This document shows, piece by piece, positions 7,301-14,199 of a stretch of 20,426 nucleotides of DNA. Under the pieces are notes generated by a model. That model did no database searches and was not told the origin of the DNA. It saw only the letters and a list, made by a program, of their open reading frames with translations. The translations under genes were made by a program, and so were the position numbers. The stretch lies in NCBI GenBank assembly GCA_000493965.1, contig AWNV01000013.1:43701-64126 (forward strand), in the 5' to 3' direction. The DNA is from Candidatus Aminicenans sakinawicola JGI OTU-1. Its GTDB lineage: Bacteria > Acidobacteriota > Aminicenantia > Aminicenantales > Aminicenantaceae. Position 1 is the first letter of the stretch. Each line of letters begins with the position of its first letter.

Positions 7301-8367
7301 TTGATAAACTCGGTTATGTTTTTCTTTTTTTTATTATGCCTCTCCAACCCCAATTCGATCAATTTTTCAAGAAGCTTGGGAAAAGGAATCCCGCTTACTT
7401 CCCATAATTTTGGATACATGCTGATTTTTGTAAAGCCGGGAATTGTATTGATCTCGTTAAGGAAAAGATCTTTTGTTTTTTCTTGATAGAAGAAATCTAC
7501 TCTGGCCATTCCGGAACAGCCGATGATCTTATATGCCTGGATGGAGATTTTTTGTATTTCTTCAGTAATGCAAGATGGGAGGGTAGCTGGGATGGCGAAC
7601 CTTGTTTTTCCTTCGACATATTTGTCTCTGTAATCATAAAATTCTCTATACGGAATTATTTCGCCGGGAAGAGATGCTTTAGGATTGTCGTTTCCTAATA
7701 CGCTGCATTCTAGATCTCGCCCTGCAATTCCTTCTTCAATTAATATTTTTTTGTCATGTCGGAATGCTGTTTCCAGTGCGGATTCAATCTTACTATAATC
7801 TTTAACTTTTGTAATCCCTATACTTGAACCCAAATTGGCCGGCTTTACAAAAAAAGGGAGAGGAAGCTCTTTTCTGATTTTGTTGAAAACAAATTTTTGC
7901 TTTCTTCGCCAGTCCTGTTCGAAAACAATCATATACTTGACTACAGGTATTTTTTTTGCTTTTAAGATTGTCTTTGTGACTGCTTTGTCCATCGCGATTG
8001 CAGAAGCCGTGACTGTGGCGCCGACATAGGCTACATCTGCCAGTTCGAAAAGACCCTGGATTGTTCCATCTTCACCGTAAGGGCCGTGAAGAACGGGAAA
8101 GTATATATCACCATCTATAGTTTGGGTTAGAGAGCTTTTTCCCCAGGGGAGAAAAGAGAAAAACTTGCCATGTTTCAGCTCAGAAGAAGAAAGGAGGGGA
8201 GATTCGACAGCCCTCCATTTTCCTTCCTTATTGATGTAAATCGAGCTAACAGCGAATTTCCCTTTATCGAGATTTTTGTAGATTGAAGTTGCAGATGTGA
8301 GCGAAACCTCATGTTCAAGAGAGCGTCCCCCGAAGAGCAGAACGACTTTTATTTTTTGTTCTGTCAT
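7297..8367 (-). CDS. ddl: D-alanine--D-alanine ligase
   Basis: 356 aa ATP-grasp enzyme that joins two D-alanines for the peptidoglycan stem peptide in the cytoplasm. Signatures are LLFGGRSLEHEVSLTSA at the N-terminus (substrate-binding glutamate in EHE), HGPYGEDGTIQGLFEL, FVKPANLGSSIGITKV (ATP-grasp loop), the omega-loop FYDYRDKY, and LNEINTIPGFT for metal binding. The tyrosine ending YDYRDKY corresponds to E. coli DdlB Tyr216, which marks D-Ala-D-Ala rather than D-Ala-D-lactate ligases. First gene of ddl-ruvX-mltG. ATG 8367 has little ribosome-binding sequence upstream, only an A-rich stretch. Confidence 0.96.
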   Translation of the reverse strand: MTEQKIKVVLLFGGRSLEHEVSLTSATSIYKNLDKGKFAVSSIYINKEGKWRAVESPLLSSSELKHGKFFSFLPWGKSSLTQTIDGDIYFPVLHGPYGEDGTIQGLFELADVAYVGATVTASAIAMDKAVTKTILKAKKIPVVKYMIVFEQDWRRKQKFVFNKIRKELPLPFFVKPANLGSSIGITKVKDYSKIESALETAFRHDKKILIEEGIAGRDLECSVLGNDNPKASLPGEIIPYREFYDYRDKYVEGKTRFAIPATLPSCITEEIQKISIQAYKIIGCSGMARVDFFYQEKTKDLFLNEINTIPGFTKISMYPKLWEVSGIPFPKLLEKLIELGLERHNKKKKNITEFIK

Positions 8368-8388
8368 TTTTTTATCATAAAAATTTAT

Positions 8389-8416
8389 TTTATAAGAATA
8401 GGCTTCTGTTGTCCAA
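8389..8416 (-). promoter_or_regulatory. Possible sigma70-type promoter of the ddl operon
   Basis: On the minus strand, TTGGAC (8416-8411), 16 bp, then TATAAA (8394-8389), about 20 bp before the ddl start. The -10 is good and the -35 only fair. It points away from the much stronger promoter at 8491-8519 in the same 186-bp divergent gap. Confidence 0.35.
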
Positions 8417-8490
8417 TGTTTCAGCCTGTTCTAATTGGCTGATCCCGTTTTAACTTTAACAACACTTTTTGTTATAGAGTGTTTTACTTA

Positions 8491-8519
8491 TTGACAGACT
8501 AAATTCGACTAAATATAAT
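8491..8519 (+). promoter_or_regulatory. Perfect-consensus sigma70-type promoter
   Basis: TTGACA (8491-8496), exactly 17 bp, then TATAAT (8514-8519): both hexamers and the spacer match the housekeeping consensus. The predicted transcription start is near 8526, giving a leader of about 28 nt before ATG 8554, whose GAGGTG site lies at 8543-8548. This suggests strong constitutive expression of the secreted protein downstream. Confidence 0.8.
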
Positions 8520-8553
8520 GAAAAAAGATTAAATTCAGGCAAGAGGTGCTAAA

Positions 8554-9375
8554 ATGAGTAAACTTACTCTTCATTTAAGCAAAAGGATTATTTTTTGTTT
8601 AGTTACAATATTAGTTTTTTCTCTTTGGAATGGTGTGGTACAGCCGGCTTTTTCTCAGAATTCACAGGACCAGGAATATAAAACAGAAGAAGCGATGATC
8701 AACGAGGATCTCTATCCTCTTATTTCTGAATCTGACTTATATTGTTCTATTTTTGTGTTGGATAAGGAATATCCGGATTTGAAGATCATTGGCTCGGAGA
8801 TGGAGTATGAAAAAGATCTGCTGAGTGATGGAGATATTATTTATATCAATAAGGGAAGACAAGACGGACTTGAGCCTGGGCAGCTTTTTTTAATATTTGA
8901 AGTAGGGCCTAATGTGAAAAGTTATGGACATCTTGCCATAAAAAGGGGTAGAGCCCGTGTAATTGACCTGGAAGAAGAACGGGCATCTGCTATGATCGAA
9001 AAATCTTGTGGTGGTGTTATGAAAGGAAATTACTTAGTTCCCTTTGAAGAAAAAGAAGGTTTCATAGGGAAAGATTTAGGTTATGATATTCCTGCTCATA
9101 AAGGCGAAGGACTAAAAGGGCAGGTAATCTACTTGCAGATGGATTTTGCCCAGATAGCAAGTAATCATTGGGCTATAATTGATATTGGAGAGGAAGATGA
9201 TATTCATCTGGGAGAGCAGTTGGTACTTTATAGGGAGATTCAAAAAGGCGCTCCGCTCCAAATTTTTGGCAGTCTGATCGTTATTGATGTCCAGAAAAAG
9301 ACTTCGACAATAAAGGTTCTCACTTGTAAAGATGCTGTAAGAATTGGCGATGAAGTAATGGCAAGAACAAAATAG
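8554..9375 (+). CDS. Secreted protein with two tandem related beta domains, function unknown
   Basis: 273 aa. Residues 1-35 are a signal peptide ending PAFS before QNSQ. KIIGSEMEYEKDLLSDGD precedes the first domain and recalls C-terminal regions seen next to LysM domains in exported proteins of related phyla; no LysM is present here. Two copies of one module follow: about 93-163 (GDIIYINKGRQDGLEPGQ, LAIKRGRARVIDL, a GNYLVP end) and about 204-270 (WAIIDIGEEDDIHLGEQ, GSLIVIDVQ, a GDEVM end). Each gives the pattern 'x-I-x-x-G-x-x-D-x-(I/L)-x-x-G-(E/Q)-x-(L/F)-x-(L/I)' and then a second strand pair ending G-(N/D). This resembles the small beta modules of flagellar/envelope proteins such as FlgT; that comparison is inference. 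It is monocistronic behind a consensus promoter. Confidence 0.75.
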   Translation: MSKLTLHLSKRIIFCLVTILVFSLWNGVVQPAFSQNSQDQEYKTEEAMINEDLYPLISESDLYCSIFVLDKEYPDLKIIGSEMEYEKDLLSDGDIIYINKGRQDGLEPGQLFLIFEVGPNVKSYGHLAIKRGRARVIDLEEERASAMIEKSCGGVMKGNYLVPFEEKEGFIGKDLGYDIPAHKGEGLKGQVIYLQMDFAQIASNHWAIIDIGEEDDIHLGEQLVLYREIQKGAPLQIFGSLIVIDVQKKTSTIKVLTCKDAVRIGDEVMARTK

Positions 9376-9394
9376 CTCATTTTCCTTAACATAT

Positions 9395-9450
9395 CCTGAA
9401 TACCCGGTAAATCATTAATTATGTAAATCTATTATCGGCAATTTTTACCT
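9395..9450 (-). repeat. Short dispersed repeat (AT-rich family) upstream of tRNA-Gly
   Basis: Read on the minus strand it contains GTAAAAATTGCCGATAATAG followed by ATTTA, also found at 11565-11600 (minus) and 20183-20212 (plus), with partial versions at 11461-11496 and 11722-11749. On the plus strand its left edge starts CCTGAATACCC, similar to the CCTGGATTATTCA edge of other copies. It looks like a decayed mobile-element end. Confidence 0.6.
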
Positions 9451-9463
9451 TTTTTAAGTGCTA

Positions 9464-9492
9464 TTGACAGAAATTTTTGTTTTTGGTAGCTT
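9464..9492 (+). promoter_or_regulatory. Candidate promoter of tRNA-Gly
   Basis: TTGACA (9464-9469) is a perfect -35. A 17-bp spacer leads to TAGCTT (9487-9492), a weak -10. The position fits, about 35 bp before the mature tRNA 5' end. Confidence 0.45.
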
Positions 9493-9528
9493 AATCCAAT
9501 AGTATTGATTTGTAGATAGTAGTTAAGA

Positions 9529-9603
9529 GCGGGCGTAGTTCAGTGGTAGAACGTCTGCTTGCCAAGCAGAAGGTCGTGGGTTCAAATCCCATCGTCCGCT
9601 CCA
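9529..9603 (+). tRNA. tRNA-Gly (GCC anticodon)
   Basis: The acceptor stem GCGGGCG pairs with CGTCCGC (one G-T pair). The D arm is GTTCAGTGGTAGAAC. The anticodon stem-loop is TCTGC-TTGCCAA-GCAGA with anticodon GCC at 9561-9563. The T arm is GTGGG-TTCAAAT-CCCAT. The discriminator is T (U73), and CCA is encoded (9601-9603). All stems pair, so it should be functional. It reads the GGC and GGU glycine codons. A decayed relative lies at 11270-11343. Confidence 0.97.
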
Positions 9604-9796
9604 GGCTTCCTTTTAAGCATATTTATTCACAGTTAGGCAGGATTAAGCAAATTCTGAAACACAGGGAAAGATATATTAAACCCGAAGTATTCTAATTTTA
9701 CGTGAAGTTTCTGGAAAACAAAAATGGATAATTTGACAGTTGGGTATTAGGGTTTTGAACTAAAATTAGATTCAGGTAGAGGGAAAGGAGAGACAT

Positions 9797-11005
9797 ATGA
9801 AGGCAAAAACATTTTTTATCTTTCTCACTATCTTATCAATACTTATTCTCTCCATTTCATGCTCCCAACAAAAGACTGAATGGCAGGGGACAATTGAGGA
9901 AGTAAATGGGGTTACAGTAGTAAAGAATCCGAAAGAGGCCTTGTATGGTGAGATTAAGTTCGAATTAGAAGAAGATTTAAGTATTGGCAGTAAGGAGAAT
10001 GAGAATTTTTTATTTTATAGAGCTTCAAATATAGCTGTGGATAAGGAAGGGAATATTTGTGTTTCTGACGGTGGCAATCATAGAATTCAGAAATTTGATT
10101 CAGATGGCAATTACCTTCAAACTATAGGAAGAAAAGGACAGGGACCAGGTGAATTTGAAAGTCCTTCGAATCTTTTTCTTGATTTTGAAGGTAATATTCA
10201 CGTATTGGATCGTAGAAAAATTGTTAAGTTCAGTCCAGAGGGGAAGTTTCTGAAGAATATCAATCTTCAGAGCTTTGTCACGGATTTTTGTGTTGACATC
10301 GACAGTAATATTATTGCTCAAATTCACTTCAGTAATAAGGGCGAAAGAAAGAGAGCCATTGGAAAAGTAGAAGAAGACGGGAAGATAGTAAAGAATATAG
10401 CTGAATATTCAGACATTAAACCTGCTGTCCGAAAGAGCTCAGGAGGAGGAATTTCTACTTTTTCAGTCTTTCATGATTATACTCCGAGTCTTTGTTTTTC
10501 TTATATTGATAATACAAGATTTTGTTATGGGTTTTCTCCTGATTACAAAATAGATGTAGTGAATTCCAGTGGAGATATTTTGATGAGTATTCAGAAGGAA
10601 GAGCCTCTGATTTCTATCAGCCAAAAGGAAAAGGAATCTATTATAAATAGACTCATTGAAAATATGTCTGATCTGGGGAGGAAATGGCCGAAGAGAGTTC
10701 TGGAAGAAGCGTGTAATTTTCCAAAAAGCAGGCCGTTCTATAAGGACATAATTGTCGATGACAGACAGAGAATTTATGTCCTTAAAGTAAAGTCAGTTTT
10801 AGAAAAAAGCGAAGAGGAGGAATTTGACCTTTTTAGCAAAGAAGGCCTTTATCTCTATAAGCTGGTACTCCCTTTAATACCAAAACATACTAAATTAATA
10901 ATACAGAAGGGTTCTCTATATAATATTAGCACAGACGAAGAAGGTGTGGTAATAGTCAAGAGGTACAAGATTAAAAACTGGGAGCAGATGAAAGAAGGGA
11001 TATAA
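9797..11005 (+). CDS. 6-bladed beta-propeller (NHL-type) lipoprotein
   Basis: 402 aa. ATG 9797 follows AAAGGAG (9784-9790) at 6 bp. Residues 1-21 are a lipoprotein signal peptide with lipid-attachment Cys22 (SISC-SQQK). Residues about 70-165 show NHL-like blades: IAVDKEGNICVSDGGNHRIQ, then KFDSDGNYLQTIG, RKGQGPGEFESPSNL, and a blade beginning LDFEGNIHVLD. The C-terminal part has another blade (DIIVDDRQRIYVL). The order lipobox, short linker, GEIKFELEEDLSIG, NHL blades is typical of a large paralogous family in Aminicenantes and Bacteroidota-like genomes, usually of unknown ligand. It is probably envelope-anchored. It sits alone between a tRNA-Gly and a decayed tRNA-Gly, which may mean the gene arrived with that duplication. 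Confidence 0.82.
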   Translation: MKAKTFFIFLTILSILILSISCSQQKTEWQGTIEEVNGVTVVKNPKEALYGEIKFELEEDLSIGSKENENFLFYRASNIAVDKEGNICVSDGGNHRIQKFDSDGNYLQTIGRKGQGPGEFESPSNLFLDFEGNIHVLDRRKIVKFSPEGKFLKNINLQSFVTDFCVDIDSNIIAQIHFSNKGERKRAIGKVEEDGKIVKNIAEYSDIKPAVRKSSGGGISTFSVFHDYTPSLCFSYIDNTRFCYGFSPDYKIDVVNSSGDILMSIQKEEPLISISQKEKESIINRLIENMSDLGRKWPKRVLEEACNFPKSRPFYKDIIVDDRQRIYVLKVKSVLEKSEEEEFDLFSKEGLYLYKLVLPLIPKHTKLIIQKGSLYNISTDEEGVVIVKRYKIKNWEQMKEGI

Positions 11006-11104
11006 ATTCACATGGAAGCCAGGAATCCGGAAGTCAAAGATCCATGAGATGAGGTGAGGGGAAGCCAAAGGCCCTAAATCTATAGTATACCGAAAATTGA
11101 ATAA

Positions 11105-11272
11105 GACAGCTTAGCTGAAAAAGTACCTTTCCAGGCTGATTTGAAGAAGGCTTCAATTATTAGTTTAACTGGACAGAAATATGATTATTCTGTACAATGG
11201 CAAAACAGTGACAAACGAGCCACTAATGATGCTGAGGCAGATGTCGAAGCTTTTTTAGTTTTAGGTGGTTAG
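11105..11272 (+). pseudogene. Possible gene remnant: 55-codon open frame without a start codon
   Basis: A frame free of stops runs from just after TAA 11102-11104 to TAG 11270-11272. Its 55 residues look protein-like (mixed charge, KKASIISLTGQKYDYSVQWQ, then ADVEAFLVLGG) but contain no ATG and no ribosome binding site, and the flanking 11006-11104 is stop-rich. It could be the tail of a lost gene or simply chance. I recognise no family. Confidence 0.22.
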
Positions 11273-11343
11273 AGAGGAGTTAAGGAGTATGTTTGGCTGT
11301 TTGCCAAGCAAGAAAGTTGTGGGTTGATATACCATTGTCCGCT
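11270..11343 (+). pseudogene. Decayed tRNA-Gly
   Basis: Aligns along its length with tRNA-Gly at 9529-9600. The 3' half is best kept: TTTGCCAAGCA around the GCC anticodon (11303-11305), GTTGTGGGTT, and CCATTGTCCGCTC at the acceptor end. The D arm is recognisable (AGTTAAGGAGTA). The anticodon stem no longer pairs well, the T stem has a mismatch, the 5' acceptor strand is lost and CCA is absent, so it cannot work as a tRNA. It ends 25 bp before tRNA-Cys; a Gly-Cys tandem is a common bacterial tRNA order. Confidence 0.7.
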
Positions 11344-11368
11344 CAAGATTTATTCCAGCGGGAAGAAC

Positions 11369-11444
11369 GGCGCGGTACCCAAGTGGCTAAGGGAGAGGTC
11401 TGCAAAACCTCGATTCGTCGGTTCGAATCCGACCCGCGCCTCCA
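11369..11444 (+). tRNA. tRNA-Cys (GCA anticodon)
   Basis: The acceptor stem GGCGCGG pairs perfectly with CCGCGCC. The anticodon stem-loop GAGGT-CTGCAAA-ACCTC gives anticodon GCA (11402-11404). The T arm is GTCGG-TTCGAAT-CCGAC, the discriminator is T (U73, expected for Cys), and CCA is encoded at 11442-11444. All stems pair. No promoter is obvious immediately upstream, where the decayed tRNA-Gly sits, so it may have been transcribed as the second gene of a Gly-Cys array. Confidence 0.95.
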
Positions 11445-11460
11445 AGCCCAAATAAGCTGG

Positions 11461-11600
11461 CCTGGATTATTCATAAAAATTGCTGATAGATTATAACAAT
11501 TAAAACTAGCTATAACCACTCTCTATAGAAATCTCAGAAGGACTTTGTTCTATACTATCACCATAATATAATCTAAATCTATTATCAGCATTCTTTACCC
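11461..11600. mobile_element. MITE-like unit with imperfect terminal inverted repeats
   Basis: The left arm (11461-11496) starts CCTGGATTATTCATAAAAAT, followed by TGCTGATAGATTATAA. The right arm (11565-11600), reverse-complemented, starts GGGTAAAGAATGCTGATAAT, followed by AGATTTAGATTAT. The arms match over the AATGCTGATA core and flanks, enclosing about 70 bp with no coding potential. The CCTGGATTATTCA edge recurs at 3107 and 20157-20169. Non-autonomous element or paired element ends; no transposase is present. Confidence 0.5.
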
Positions 11601-11604
11601 TTTG

Positions 11605-11717
11605 GGCGAGTCGATCTTACCGTATCTGCTGCGTTACAGCCCATTCGTGGTGAAGGACCACAACTTCATGCGCTGTGCATTGCATCTGCAGCAAGCTTGG
11701 CTCGTGAATAACCCACG
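11605..11717 (-). repeat. 113-bp dispersed repeat, copy 2 (inverted relative to copy 1)
   Basis: Matches 3107-3219 at 105 of 113 positions by eye, without indels, in opposite orientation. It abuts the MITE-like unit at 11461-11600 and keeps the same GTGGT/ACCAC hairpin. Its outer edge reads CGTGGGTTATTCA where copy 1 has CCTGGATTATTCA; both edge types also occur together at 20155-20188. An open frame runs across it on the plus strand but lacks a ribosome binding site. Confidence 0.8.
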
Positions 11718-11721
11718 TTAT

Positions 11722-11749
11722 CCTGAATCATTCATAAAAATTTCCGACA
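11722..11749 (+). repeat. Partial copy of the short dispersed repeat
   Basis: CCTGAATCATTCATAAAAAT followed by TTCCGACA, a diverged version of the left arm at 11461. It lies just downstream of repeat copy 2 and about 80 bp before the YIP1-family gene, with nothing else recognisable between. Confidence 0.45.
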
Positions 11750-11827
11750 TCCCTGTTGACCCTTTGTTTGACACAGATAAATAAAAGTTATATAGTTTTT
11801 AAAACTTTCGATAGAAGGAGGATGTGG

Positions 11828-12424
11828 ATGGATTTAATACCTCGGATTCAAGGAATATTATTAAAGCCCAAAGATGAATGGGAAAAGATTAAGGGAGAAG
11901 ATCTTCCGGTTCAAAGCCTTTTTACTTCTTATGCAATGATTGTGGCTGCCATTCCGGCTATTGCACAGTTTATTGGAAACGGGCTTATTGGTCGAAGCGT
12001 TCTTTCCTTTGGCTGGTATAGACGCCCGATAGGTTCGGCTTTACTCCAGGCTGTTCTATTTTACATATTCTCTCTGGTAACTGTTTATGTTTTGGGTATA
12101 ATCATTAACGCATTAGCCCCGACATTCTCATCTAAACAGAACCAGAATAATGCTATGAAGATTGCGGTATTCAGTATGACAGCAGCGTGGGTGGCTGGCA
12201 TATTTTATATCATTCCTTTTCTAGGTGTCTTAGCAATTTTAGGTGCGTTGTACGGGTTCTATATTCTTTATCTTGGCTTTGATGCATCTCTTATGGATAC
12301 ACCTAAGGAAAAAGTGGTCGGTTATTTTGTTGTAAGCTTGGTAGTTGCTTTCGTATTGTACTTTCTGATTTCGGTTATTCTGGGTGCTATTTTTGCAGTG
12401 GGTGCTGTTGGAGGATTATACTGA
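11828..12424 (+). CDS. YIP1-family integral membrane protein
   Basis: 198 aa from ATG 11828, chosen because GGAGG (11817-11821) lies six bases upstream; the ATG at 11822 directly abuts that site and is too close. The N-terminus PRIQGILLKPKDEWEKIKGED is the typical lead-in of bacterial YIP1/Yip1-domain proteins. Four or five hydrophobic segments follow (roughly 37-53, 74-98, 118-150 and 163-195). The role of bacterial members is poorly defined; some association with envelope or transport functions has been proposed. It converges on pyrF with 5 bp between stop codons. Confidence 0.82.
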   Translation: MDLIPRIQGILLKPKDEWEKIKGEDLPVQSLFTSYAMIVAAIPAIAQFIGNGLIGRSVLSFGWYRRPIGSALLQAVLFYIFSLVTVYVLGIIINALAPTFSSKQNQNNAMKIAVFSMTAAWVAGIFYIIPFLGVLAILGALYGFYILYLGFDASLMDTPKEKVVGYFVVSLVVAFVLYFLISVILGAIFAVGAVGGLY

Positions 12425-12429
12425 CCAGC

Positions 12430-13146
12430 CTATAATTCTTCTTCGATTTTATTGAAAGCCAGGCCAGGAGAAGGTGCGCTTATTATTGGTCTTCCTATGA
12501 CTATATAATCAGCTCCCTTTTGAAAGGCGAGCAACGGTGTCATGATTCTTTTTTGATCATGGGCAGCTGCCCATGAAGGACGTATTCCCGGAGTAACAAC
12601 CAAAAGATTACTGCCGAACTCTCTCTTTATTATTTCGATCTCCTGGGGAGAACAGACTACTCCATCCATTCCGGCCTTGTGGGCTAAAGAGGCGAGTTTG
12701 AGAACCTGATTTAAAATATCATTTTTCATTCCAATTTCTTCTAACTGTTTATCTTTGAGACTGGTTAAAATGGTTACAGCTAATAGAATAGGCTTGCTCA
12801 CACCTTCTTTTTTTGCTTGGCTGGCTGCTTCCTCGGCGGCTCTAGCCATCATTTCATGTCCTCCGGAAGCATGAAGAGTCATCATATGCACACCATGCTT
12901 TACAGCAGTTCTGACTGCTCCGGTTATAGTATTGGGGATATCATGGAGTTTTAAGTCAAGGAATATTTTTTTTCTCATACTATTGAGTTCTTTGAGCAGA
13001 ACTGGACCTTCAGCTGTAAAAAGGTTAAGGCCGACCTTGAAAATTTTGGCTTTTTCGAGTTGCCTGACAAGCGAAACAGCCTCCTTCCTTGTGTCAACAT
13101 CGAGTGCAACAATTATCCTTTCTGCCAAATTTCCTTTTTTCTCCAT
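12430..13146 (-). CDS. pyrF: Orotidine 5'-phosphate decarboxylase
   Basis: 238 aa, standard length. Converts OMP to UMP, the last step of de novo UMP synthesis. IIVALDVDT at the N-terminus holds the first conserved Asp, FLDLKLHDIPNTI is the catalytic D-x-K-x-x-D block, VTPGIRP binds phosphate, and GADYIVIGRPI is the C-terminal signature. Start ATG 13146 has AAAGGAG at 7 bp. It is the third pyr gene, separated from pyrD by 141 bp, much looser than the pyrK-pyrD overlap, so it may have some independent expression; no convincing promoter was found in that gap. Confidence 0.96.
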   Translation of the reverse strand: MEKKGNLAERIIVALDVDTRKEAVSLVRQLEKAKIFKVGLNLFTAEGPVLLKELNSMRKKIFLDLKLHDIPNTITGAVRTAVKHGVHMMTLHASGGHEMMARAAEEAASQAKKEGVSKPILLAVTILTSLKDKQLEEIGMKNDILNQVLKLASLAHKAGMDGVVCSPQEIEIIKREFGSNLLVVTPGIRPSWAAAHDQKRIMTPLLAFQKGADYIVIGRPIISAPSPGLAFNKIEEEL

Positions 13147-13287
13147 TTGTTATCTCCTTTCAGAATTTTCCTGCCCGCCCATTTAAGTTTGTCCGGTAAG
13201 GCAAAATAGATATCATGTTTAAAGTTTTATTCTTTTTCTTAAACTTAGAACAAAATCTTTTTTCATCTATGCTGTATGCTTGTTATA

Positions 13288-14199
13288 TTATAATGTTAGG
13301 GAACCAATTACCTCTTCTATATTTTCTATGCCCTTTATTTGACAGTATTCTTTGAGCTCTTCGATTATTTTTACAGTGGAGGTGGGATCAATAAAATTTG
13401 CTGTTCCCACTTCAACGGCTTTTGCTCCAACCATTAAGAATTCGAGTGCATCTTTCCCTGATAGTATTCCTCCTATACCTATTACAGGAATTTTAATGTG
13501 GCTGGCAACCTGATAGACCATCCTGAGGGCAATGGGTTTAATAGCTGGCCCACTAAGCCCGCCGAAAACATTGCCTAATACAGGCTTTCCTGTCTCTGTG
13601 TCAATCGCCATAGCGAGGAAAGTGTTAACCAGAGATACAGCATCAGAGCCTGCTTCCTGTGCGCTGACTGCTATTTCGACTATATCCTTTACGTTTGGGG
13701 AAAGTTTTGTGATTATAGGACGTGAGCTTGATTCTTTTACAAGCCTGACAACAGAATATGTGGTTTCAGGATCAAGCGCAGGGCAAAATCCCTGTTTTTT
13801 TACATTCGGACAGGATATATTCAGCTCATAAGCTGAAATCCCTTCCTGTTTATCCAGGTAGTTGGCAACAGAAGCATATTCTTCTTCATGCTCTCCGCAG
13901 ATATTGACAATAATGGCTGTTTGGAAAATTTTAAGCTGAGGCAGTATCTTTTCTGAAAATTCTTTGACACCAATACCCTGAAGGCCGATGGAATTTAGGA
14001 GTCCGCTGGCTGTCTCAACAAGACGAGGGGGAGGATTTCCCTGCTGTGGAGAGAAATAAAGGCCTTTGACGACGAACCCTCCTAATTTATTTAAATCAAT
14101 GAATGGTGTAAATTCGAGTCCGTAGCCAAAAGTACCGCTGGCAGCGATTACTGGATTTTTAAGCTTAAGAAAACCTAAATCTACTGAGAGATCTGTCAT
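13288..14199 (-). CDS. pyrD: Dihydroorotate dehydrogenase B, catalytic subunit
   Basis: 303 aa FMN enzyme oxidising dihydroorotate to orotate. GNPPPRLVETASGLLNSIGL is the class 1 signature. NISCPNV carries the catalytic cysteine characteristic of class 1 enzymes. TKLSPNV and GIGGILSGKDALEFLMVGA complete the FMN-binding barrel. Adjacent pyrK shows it is the NAD-linked class 1B type rather than the fumarate-linked 1A type. Its ATG overlaps the pyrK stop as ATGA (14196-14199), so the two subunits are translationally coupled. Confidence 0.96.
   Translation of the reverse strand: MTDLSVDLGFLKLKNPVIAASGTFGYGLEFTPFIDLNKLGGFVVKGLYFSPQQGNPPPRLVETASGLLNSIGLQGIGVKEFSEKILPQLKIFQTAIIVNICGEHEEEYASVANYLDKQEGISAYELNISCPNVKKQGFCPALDPETTYSVVRLVKESSSRPIITKLSPNVKDIVEIAVSAQEAGSDAVSLVNTFLAMAIDTETGKPVLGNVFGGLSGPAIKPIALRMVYQVASHIKIPVIGIGGILSGKDALEFLMVGAKAVEVGTANFIDPTSTVKIIEELKEYCQIKGIENIEEVIGSLTL

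Noticed and set aside
9739..9766. Promoter for the beta-propeller lipoprotein (TTGACA at 9733, TAAAAT at 9761)
   Set aside because: The boxes are 22 bp apart, too far for a normal spacer, and no better -10 lies at 16-18 bp.
11293..11496. Open frame of 67 codons overlapping tRNA-Cys
   Set aside because: It runs through the decayed tRNA-Gly and the functional tRNA-Cys; it is incidental.
11602..11784. Open frame across repeat copy 2, with a related frame at 3100-3306
   Set aside because: The shared peptide (LLRYSPFVVKDHNFMRCA) comes from the repeat itself. The flanking parts of the two frames are unrelated, there is no ribosome binding site, and the opposite strand is open too. Kept as a repeat, not a gene.
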